From assembly GCA_051871275.1 (NCBI GenBank), contig JBJECR010000019.1, forward strand, positions 1-21,080: a stretch of DNA of 21,080 nucleotides, read 5' to 3'. The stretch is from CAJUPY01 sp051871275. Lineage in GTDB: Bacteria > Bacteroidota > Bacteroidia > Bacteroidales > Muribaculaceae. Under the pieces are notes generated by a model. The model was not told the DNA's origin, ran no database searches, and was given only the letters and a program-made list of their open reading frames with translations. The position numbers were made by a program, and so were the translations under genes. Below, one piece after another: positions 15,152 to 21,080 of the stretch (positions are counted from its first letter, which is position 1; each line of letters starts with the position of its first letter).

Positions 15152-16630
15152 TTATTTCTGATTTTTCTTGAAAATATAGGTCAAGACATCTTTTTGTATT
15201 TGTGATTTAAAAAGTTTATTTGTGAGTAAATAAATACCCGCAAATATTATAGTGTATAAAATGCAAAGAAGTATCGGATTAGATGTCAGATAGGCAATTG
15301 GGTACGAAATCAATAAGCATAAAACAGAGATTACTATGTATGGCACATTGTGATTTATAAATTGCATTATACTGAAGTTTGTATGCTTACACACAATCAG
15401 CAATGTAATTATATATGTGACAAAGGAAGCTATAATCTGTCCCCATAGCATAATTTTTATTCCATATACGATGTCATTATCGTAGCTGATTGCAAGCATC
15501 GGTAATGTGGCAAAAAGAGCAATTAGAGATAAAGCATCTTTCACTATTTCAATGGTCATTATCATTTTTGTTTTTGCTATTGAAAGAAGATAATTGCTAT
15601 AAAGTCCTATAAGTATTGTAAAAATGCCGCGAATGAGCAGTAATTGAAACAATACTATGGACATATCCCATTTAGTGCTGAATAGTGTGTGAAATATTGG
15701 TGCAGCAAGTAAACAAAGCAATACTATAGAGGGGAACAAAATATAAGCAGTGAATCTGTTCATTTTTATAACGGCTCTCTTGAAGCGTTCATTGTCATCT
15801 TGAACCGATGATAGTGTCGGCAAAAAAGCGGAAGTTAATGTTTGAGACACGGACATTATCCCCATTTTGCTCCACTTATCTGCTTGAGTATAATAGCCTA
15901 ACTGTGCCATTCCCAATCTATTGCCGATAAAGAAAGAAAAGATGTTCAGAAATACGGTATTCAAAAATGAAGTAACCATTACTCCTGAACCAACCTTAAA
16001 AAATGATTTTAGAGACGTAAAGCTGAAACTTAAAGTCGGTAACCATTTATTTGTAATCCACAATAGTATTGATTTTGTCGCCGCTGTAACTACTGTTTGC
16101 CATACGATAGACCATGCTCCGTAACCTTTTAGTGCAAGACAAATGCCGCAAGCACCTCCAGCTATCAATCCTACTGAATTTGTAATGGCTATAGGTTTTA
16201 CATTCATCACTTTCATAAGTCTGTTTGTCTGCACAATTGCACTAGCATTTAGTATAAAAGACAAGAACATAACTCTGGAAAGTGGAATTAACCTCGTGTC
16301 ATTTTGGAAAAGTGTAGCAATGTATGGTGCACAAAACCATAATATTGCATAAATAAATGTAGCAACAAACAGATTAAACCATAAAACAGTGGAATAATCA
16401 TTGTCTGACGGGGATTTGCGCTGTATTAGAGCAGATGAAAAGCCACTGTCTATAAACAATGAAGCAAATGCTTGGAAAATAAGTATTGCACCTACAAGTC
16501 CGAAATCTTCGTATGGCAAAATGCAAGCAAGAACAATACCGGTTACAGCATATAATATCTGGGTGGCTAATTTATCAACCAGATTCCATTTAATAGATTT
16601 TGCTGTAAGGTTTTTTAGTTCTTCTTCCAT
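15152..16630 (-). CDS. Wzx-type polysaccharide flippase (MOP superfamily)
   Basis: This 492-residue integral membrane protein has about 12-14 hydrophobic segments and a short charged N-terminus (MEEELKNLTAKSIKWNLVDK). That start, followed by the early FGLVGAILIFQAFASLFIDSGF and SALIQRK segments, is typical of the WzxC/Polysacc_synt family, which flips lipid-linked sugar units across the inner membrane for O-antigen, capsule or exopolysaccharide. No glycosyltransferase or other polysaccharide gene is beside it, so the substrate cannot be named. It follows the GIN-domain gene with a 16-base gap in the same direction and is probably in the dusB operon. Its end converges on mutL with only 19 bases between, and no hairpin terminator is visible there. 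Confidence 0.85.
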   Translation of the reverse strand: MEEELKNLTAKSIKWNLVDKLATQILYAVTGIVLACILPYEDFGLVGAILIFQAFASLFIDSGFSSALIQRKSPSDNDYSTVLWFNLFVATFIYAILWFCAPYIATLFQNDTRLIPLSRVMFLSFILNASAIVQTNRLMKVMNVKPIAITNSVGLIAGGACGICLALKGYGAWSIVWQTVVTAATKSILLWITNKWLPTLSFSFTSLKSFFKVGSGVMVTSFLNTVFLNIFSFFIGNRLGMAQLGYYTQADKWSKMGIMSVSQTLTSAFLPTLSSVQDDNERFKRAVIKMNRFTAYILFPSIVLLCLLAAPIFHTLFSTKWDMSIVLFQLLLIRGIFTILIGLYSNYLLSIAKTKMIMTIEIVKDALSLIALFATLPMLAISYDNDIVYGIKIMLWGQIIASFVTYIITLLIVCKHTNFSIMQFINHNVPYIVISVLCLLISYPIAYLTSNPILLCILYTIIFAGIYLLTNKLFKSQIQKDVLTYIFKKNQK

Positions 16631-16646
16631 CTATAAAAAAAGATAA

Positions 16647-17372
16647 TTAATCGTACTCAGTATCTTCCGCAGGTATTTGTACTACTTGTGTTGATATAGT
16701 GCTCTTATCTATTGTATCAGGCTCGCCTCGGTAATAAATCTTACCTGTACCCACACCTATTGCCTCAAGTTTTTTAATAGGATAACAGCCAATTGTTCCT
16801 GTTCCCATAAGTTTACACTTTACTTCATCACATTTCAGCAAATCTGCTTGTATTTGACCTGCACCATAGTTGGAAAAATTGGCAAAACCACATTGACCAC
16901 TTGCAACAATAATTCCTTTACCCGTCGTAATATTTGCGGATAATTTATTGATTATAATATTATTGGCAACAATTTTACCATTACCCACAACCTTAAGTTT
17001 AAGTTCGGGTCCGGAGTTGATGTTGAGTATTCTAATCGTTGAATCAGAATTATTCTCTACAGAAGTAAGGAACTTCGAATAAACCGTAACGGTAGGAATA
17101 TTCTTATATTTTTCATTTCTTACATCATATTGAACTGTAAGTTTATCTTTTTTTGGTGAAAACACAATAAGTGACGCAATATTGTCCGGAGCATCAAAAA
17201 CTGCCATACCGGCTGAATCTACACTGCTTTTATAATTTATGTTTACACCATCTTTCACAACCAATTGCGAAAAATCTTCAAGTTTGATAACGTAGTGACC
17301 TAATGTTTGTGCACCTATTGTAGCTATTGTTGATACAAATAAAGCAACCAGTGAAAGGAGTTTTTTATTCAT
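16647..17372 (-). CDS. Exported GIN-domain protein (DUF2807)
   Basis: The 241-residue protein has a signal peptide (about 1-21, cut near IGA-Q). The body is a right-handed beta-helix-like repeat region of the putative auto-transporter adhesin head GIN domain: FSQLVVKDGVNINYK at the start, then successive strand turns such as LKLKVVGNGKIVANNI, ITTGKGIIVASGQCG, KLMGTGTIGCYPI and IGVGTGKIYYRG. GIN-domain proteins are common in Bacteroidota and are thought to be envelope or surface proteins of uncertain function. There is no lipobox cysteine and no T9SS tail, so a periplasmic location is most likely. It begins four bases after the dusB stop and is followed closely by the flippase gene. Confidence 0.8.
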   Translation of the reverse strand: MNKKLLSLVALFVSTIATIGAQTLGHYVIKLEDFSQLVVKDGVNINYKSSVDSAGMAVFDAPDNIASLIVFSPKKDKLTVQYDVRNEKYKNIPTVTVYSKFLTSVENNSDSTIRILNINSGPELKLKVVGNGKIVANNIIINKLSANITTGKGIIVASGQCGFANFSNYGAGQIQADLLKCDEVKCKLMGTGTIGCYPIKKLEAIGVGTGKIYYRGEPDTIDKSTISTQVVQIPAEDTEYD

Positions 17373-17376
17373 AATA

Positions 17377-18384
17377 TTAATTTGTTTCAGTTTGATTGAT
17401 ATTAGGTAATATGTCTGTTTCTATATGTTGGAGAATCTCATTAAGTTCATCAAAGGTGTTTGCTCTGAGCATTGCTATTCTCGTTTCTCTGAAATGCGGA
17501 ATCCCCTTAAATAAGGGTGATGCAGCCAAATGACGGCGAATGTGTAAAATTCCTCTATATTCATCAATTCTGTCAATACTTTCCTGTATCTGACGGCGTA
17601 TTATGCGGAATTTGTCAGCTGTTGAAATCACACTTTGAACTTCACCAGTTTTTAGATAATGCTTCATATCTGCAAATACCCATGGTGCACCTATTGCAGC
17701 ACGCCCTACCATTACTGCATCAACACCGGATTGTTCAAAAGCATTATGGAGTTTAACACCGTCCGTGATATCACCGTTACCGATAATGGGTATATGAACC
17801 TTTGGATTTGCTTTAACTTTAGCTATCATTTCCCAATCAGCTTCACCTGTGTACATTTGTGAACGCGTTCTCCCGTGTACTGTAAGAGCTTGTATTCCAC
17901 AATCTTGTAATTGTTCGGATAGTTCTACTATTATTTTTGAATTACAATCCCAACCGAGCCTTGTTTTAACAGTTACGGGAAGATTTACACTTTTGACTAC
18001 TTCTCGTGTAATTTCAAGCATTTTCGGAATATCACGGAGCATACCGGCTCCTGCTCCTTTGCCTGCCACTTTTTTTACAGGACAACCGAAATTTATGTCT
18101 AAAATATCCGGTTTTGCTTCCTCAACAATCTTTGCTGCTTCCACCATCGCTTCTGTATCTCGTCCATATATTTGTATTGCAGCCGGACGTTCACGGTCAT
18201 CGATGTGTAGCTTGCGAGTTGTTGATGCTATATTGCGTATCAGAGCTTCTGCGGAAACAAATTCGGTATAAACCATATCTGCTCCAAGCTCACGACAAAT
18301 AAGACGGAATGAATGGTCTGTCACATCTTCCATCGGAGCTAAAAATACAGGTCTATCACCAAAATCTATGTTCCCTATTTTCAT
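17377..18384 (-). CDS. dusB: tRNA-dihydrouridine synthase, DusB type
   Basis: This FMN enzyme reduces specific uridines of tRNA to dihydrouridine. The 335-residue protein shows the family plan. An N-terminal TIM barrel starts with FGDRPVFLAPMEDVTDHSFR, holds the catalytic Cys-101 in NFGCPVKKV and the GAGAGMLRD loop, and continues with VKTRLGWD, LTVHGRTRSQMY, IIGNGDI and the phosphate-binding VMVGRAAIG. A small helical domain follows, with the HIRRHLAASPLFKGIP stretch. The KVAGKGAGA loop after the Cys favours the DusB subtype. It heads a tight leftward run with the GIN-domain and flippase genes. Its upstream gap to mutS2 (141 bases) is A+T-rich and holds no promoter I can place with confidence. 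Confidence 0.93.
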   Translation of the reverse strand: MKIGNIDFGDRPVFLAPMEDVTDHSFRLICRELGADMVYTEFVSAEALIRNIASTTRKLHIDDRERPAAIQIYGRDTEAMVEAAKIVEEAKPDILDINFGCPVKKVAGKGAGAGMLRDIPKMLEITREVVKSVNLPVTVKTRLGWDCNSKIIVELSEQLQDCGIQALTVHGRTRSQMYTGEADWEMIAKVKANPKVHIPIIGNGDITDGVKLHNAFEQSGVDAVMVGRAAIGAPWVFADMKHYLKTGEVQSVISTADKFRIIRRQIQESIDRIDEYRGILHIRRHLAASPLFKGIPHFRETRIAMLRANTFDELNEILQHIETDILPNINQTETN

Positions 18385-18525
18385 CGGATTACAAATTGTT
18401 TAGCGAATTTAGTTATATTTTTTGAATTATCACTAATATATTTTGTTTAACTTTATTTTAGCTACATAAAAAATGTTAATAACGGTAAAACATTCCAACA
18501 ATATGGTAAAAGTTGATAATCACAA

Positions 18526-20970
18526 TCAGTTCATTTCTATAACTGTTATGCCGGCACCACCAAAACGGACATCCTCATCTGAATATGACTTTACGTAAGG
18601 TATAGTGCCTAAATACTGTCTGATAACCTGACGTAAAACTCCTGTTCCCGTACCATGTAAAATTCTAATTCTGGAAGCATTGAATTGCACGGCATCGTCT
18701 ATGAAATATGTCACTGCTTGCAACGCTTCTTCCGCTTTCATGCCGCGAACATCTATCTCACTGTTAAAGTTGAGCAGTCGTTCTCTACTTGTATCTGAAA
18801 CCGTTTGCACACTCACTTTCGGTGACTTGTTTTGAACTTTTGCCGAGGTGTATTTCAGTCTTTTTATGTTTACCGTTGTTTTAAGACTACCAAAGACAAC
18901 AGTAGCATTATTTCCATTTAATTCAACAACTGTGCCTATTGTGCCTTCTCCGTCCAGTTTAACATTATCTCCCACTTTAATCTCAACGGGCGTAGGTTTT
19001 AAGCTCGTTGTAGTATCTTTCTTTTTTCTTTTTGGAACTTTTTTCAATAGTGGGTGCTCTTCGCCATTCTTTTCTTTTAAAAGATTGGATTTTTCCTGTT
19101 CAAAAGTTTTGCGAGCTTCAAGTGTTGCCACTTTTTCTGCCTGTGCACGGCGGATTTCATGAATCGTACGCTCAATAGCAGCATTAGATTGTGACAAAAT
19201 TTCTTTTGCTTCCTCTTTTGCTTGTGAAATAATTGCTTTTCGTTGTTCACTAAGCGTTGATGCTGCATCTTCGTATTTAGCTAAAACTTCGTCTATTTGT
19301 TTTTCTTTTTTCTTAATTTCAAGACGTTTGTTTTCCCAATATTTTTTGTCACGCAATATGTTTGAAAGATATTTTTCAATATTGACGTAATCACTTCCTG
19401 CTATCTCTTGTGCATCTGTGATGATGGATAACGGCAACCCTATTTTTCTAGCAATCTCAATAGCAAAAGAACTTCCCGGATGTCCAATAGATAATTTAAA
19501 TAGCGGTTGCATTTTTTGCTTATCATAAAGCATTGAACCATTTATAATTCCGGAAGTTTCTTCACCGAATTGTTTAAGATTTTGGAAATGAGTTGTGATA
19601 ACACCCCAACTTTTTTTATCGTTTACATTTTTGAGTATTGCCTGTGCAATTGCACCTCCTATTTGAGGCTCTGTACCTCCTCCAAATTCATCAATAAGAA
19701 GCAGTGTTTTGTCATTGCAATTATTGACAAAAAATTTCATATTCTTAAGGTGAGAGCTATATGTACTCAAATCATCTTCGATAGACTGGTCATCACCTAT
19801 ATCTATAAAAATGCTTTCAAAAATGCCAAGGTGTGAATTTTCATATACCGGAGGTAACATTCCGCACTGAAGCATATATTGTACTATTCCTACGGTTTTC
19901 AGGCAAACTGACTTGCCACCGGCATTAGGTCCCGATATAAGAAGAATTCTATTCTTTCCGTTCAGTTTTATGTCAAGTGCAGTCATTTCTTTCCCATGTC
20001 GGTTAAGTGCAAGTTGAAGAACAGGATGAATAGCATGGTACCATTCCATTTCGGTATTTTGGGAAAGATGAGGTTTTGTGCAACCTAATTTGATTGCATA
20101 TTTTGCTTTTGCTTGAATAAAATCCAGATTATAAAGAACATCTATATCTGTTGCTATAGAATCTGCAAAAGGACGTATTTCATCGGTTACTTGTGTTAGA
20201 ATACGTATGATTTCTCGTTTTTCTTCCAATTGAAGTTCACGAATATGATTATTGGCCTCAACAATTTCTGCAGGTTCTATAAAGTATGTTTTGCCTGAAG
20301 ATGATTCATCATGCACAATTCCCGGAATACTTCTTTTATGCATAGGTTGAACCGGAATCACAAGGCGACCGTCTCGCATTGACGGGTTTGTATCAGGAGC
20401 TAAAACACCTTCACTGACTACTTTGGAAAGAACACGCTTCATTATAGAGGAGATTCTTCCGGATAACTGCTGTAACTCTTTGCGTATTTGTGCTAATTCC
20501 GGAGAAGCATTATCACGTATATTGCCAAATTTATCAAGTATCCTTTCTATCGCTTTATCAACGGATGTTAAGGGGTCTAAACGTGAAATAAGTATTTGAA
20601 GATTTGGGAAAAGGCTTTCTCCGGCATCATTAGTTTTATTTGCGACGAAAGACTTTGCACTGCTTGCAAAACGGAGAATCTTGCCGAGTTCAAAAAGTTC
20701 TTTTTCCGTAAGATAATAGCCTGAAATATTAAGTTTTGATAGTTGTTCACCAAAAGGTGATATAGCTATAATACCAATAGGCTCGGATGCTTCCAAAAGC
20801 CTTTTCATTTCATCTGTTTGTGAAATGAGCATGAGAATCAATTCAAAATCGTGAGTAAAATTCATACCGGTAACAAATGATTCTGTTCCACGGCATACAC
20901 ACAATTCTGATAAATGCTGACGTACTAAATCAAAGCCTATTTTTCTTTCAAAACTGTCCGGAAATATCAT
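18526..20970 (-). CDS. mutS2: MutS2 (MutS-family ATPase with Smr domain)
   Basis: MutS2 is a MutS paralogue that does not act in mismatch repair. It has been linked to suppression of recombination and, in Bacillus, to rescue of collided ribosomes. From the ATG chosen here the protein is 814 residues: an N-terminal helical core and clamp, then the ABC-type ATPase with Walker A GPNAGGKS (347-354) and Walker B LLLIDEFGGGTEP (Asp-427, Glu-428). A long charged coiled-coil follows at about 515-625, then a KOW-like segment (VGDNVKLDGEGTIGTVVELN). A C-terminal Smr domain has IDVRG (Asp-740) and HGTGTGVLR (His-772). An in-frame TTG seven codons upstream (20989-20991) is rejected as the start because it lies in the -7 box; MIFPDSFERKIGFD is the usual beginning of this family. 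Confidence 0.95.
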   Translation of the reverse strand: MIFPDSFERKIGFDLVRQHLSELCVCRGTESFVTGMNFTHDFELILMLISQTDEMKRLLEASEPIGIIAISPFGEQLSKLNISGYYLTEKELFELGKILRFASSAKSFVANKTNDAGESLFPNLQILISRLDPLTSVDKAIERILDKFGNIRDNASPELAQIRKELQQLSGRISSIMKRVLSKVVSEGVLAPDTNPSMRDGRLVIPVQPMHKRSIPGIVHDESSSGKTYFIEPAEIVEANNHIRELQLEEKREIIRILTQVTDEIRPFADSIATDIDVLYNLDFIQAKAKYAIKLGCTKPHLSQNTEMEWYHAIHPVLQLALNRHGKEMTALDIKLNGKNRILLISGPNAGGKSVCLKTVGIVQYMLQCGMLPPVYENSHLGIFESIFIDIGDDQSIEDDLSTYSSHLKNMKFFVNNCNDKTLLLIDEFGGGTEPQIGGAIAQAILKNVNDKKSWGVITTHFQNLKQFGEETSGIINGSMLYDKQKMQPLFKLSIGHPGSSFAIEIARKIGLPLSIITDAQEIAGSDYVNIEKYLSNILRDKKYWENKRLEIKKKEKQIDEVLAKYEDAASTLSEQRKAIISQAKEEAKEILSQSNAAIERTIHEIRRAQAEKVATLEARKTFEQEKSNLLKEKNGEEHPLLKKVPKRKKKDTTTSLKPTPVEIKVGDNVKLDGEGTIGTVVELNGNNATVVFGSLKTTVNIKRLKYTSAKVQNKSPKVSVQTVSDTSRERLLNFNSEIDVRGMKAEEALQAVTYFIDDAVQFNASRIRILHGTGTGVLRQVIRQYLGTIPYVKSYSDEDVRFGGAGITVIEMN

Positions 20971-20988
20971 ATAATTGGTATTTTTGTG

Positions 20989-21023
20989 CAAATTTACGAT
21001 ATATTTTGCTATTATCGTTCAAA
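20989..21023 (-). promoter_or_regulatory. mutS2: Candidate promoter of mutS2
   Basis: On the minus strand TAAATTTG (20989-20996) matches TAnnTTTG exactly, with TTTG (21020-21023) upstream. The spacer of 23 bases is longer than the usual 19-21. Transcription would begin near 20983, leaving about 12 bases before the ATG at 20970. Confidence 0.5.
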
Positions 21024-21038
21024 AAATGTGTAACTTTC
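21005..21038 (+). promoter_or_regulatory. Possible divergent promoter at the right edge
   Basis: On the plus strand TTTG (21005-21008) precedes TAACTTTC (21031-21038), a 7-of-8 match to the -7 box, with a 22-base spacer. The last three bases of the window are ATG, about 32 bases after the expected transcription start, and could be the start codon of a rightward gene. This cannot be tested inside the window. Confidence 0.3.
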
Positions 21039-21080
21039 CGAGTTTGACACTTGTAGGGCTTAAAGCATTGGTTTACAATG

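Noticed and set aside
18385..18525. A promoter or terminator in the gap between mutS2 and dusB
   Set aside because: The gap is A+T-rich. The best minus-strand match to TAnnTTTG is imperfect (TAAATTCG) with no -33 partner, and no stem longer than a few pairs was found.
13279..20970. mutL and mutS2 as a complete mismatch-repair locus
   Set aside because: MutS2 with an Smr domain is not the mismatch-recognition MutS, and the genes are convergent with three unrelated genes between them.
20971..20991. Seven-codon N-terminal extension of MutS2 from a TTG codon
   Set aside because: The TTG lies inside the best -7 promoter box and the extension (LHKNTNY-like) does not resemble the family; MutS2 proteins begin near MIFPDSF.
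1..21080. CRISPR arrays, insertion sequences, prophage, tRNA or rRNA genes
   Set aside because: No regularly spaced repeats, transposase or integrase genes, terminal inverted repeats, tRNA cloverleaf or rRNA-like sequence was recognised by reading; a tRNAscan/Infernal run was not possible.

Overview
The window looks like chromosomal housekeeping DNA from a low-G+C member of the Bacteroidota, most likely order Bacteroidales. Three things point there. First, promoter-like sequences of the Bacteroidota type (TTTG, about 20 bases, then TAnnTTTG) lie before several genes, and Shine-Dalgarno sequences are largely absent. Second, there is a gldE-gldD pair. Third, a large exported protein ends in a domain of the type used by the type IX secretion system (T9SS). 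No rRNA, tRNA, CRISPR array, insertion sequence or phage gene is visible. Genus or species cannot be fixed from the sequence alone.

Layout. 1-507: a small helix-turn-helix protein followed by an unusual pair of hairpins. 508-2400: miaA (tRNA modification) with a closely coupled exported protein of unknown function. 2431-4988: a promoter, then gldE, gldD and a 4'-phosphopantetheinyl transferase gene, each overlapping the next by a few bases. 5126-9787: one very large gene (1553 codons) for a secreted multidomain protein. Its order is signal peptide, beta-propeller, C39-like cysteine peptidase, then two copies of an Ig-like domain plus propeller-like unit, then a T9SS sorting domain. A strong terminator follows it. 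9946-15132: dnaB, prfC and mutL, all rightward. 15152-18384: a leftward run of dusB, a GIN-domain (DUF2807) exported protein and a Wzx-type flippase, converging on mutL. 18526-20970: leftward mutS2, with a promoter at the right edge and a possible divergent promoter running out of the window.

How the parts relate. Most genes serve core information processing: tRNA modification (miaA, dusB), replication (dnaB), translation termination (prfC), and mismatch repair or ribosome/recombination quality control (mutL, mutS2). A second theme is the cell envelope: gldE/gldD, the GIN-domain protein, the flippase and the large T9SS cargo. The most unusual object is the 1553-residue protein, in which a catalytically complete-looking papain-fold peptidase sits between beta-propellers and is probably exported by T9SS. 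I see no convincing new defence, mobile or RNA-guided system. The other points worth checking are the double hairpin before miaA, a triple TTTGCAATA repeat in the dnaB-prfC gap, a perfect inverted repeat before the large gene, and a MutL that lacks the usual endonuclease motif.
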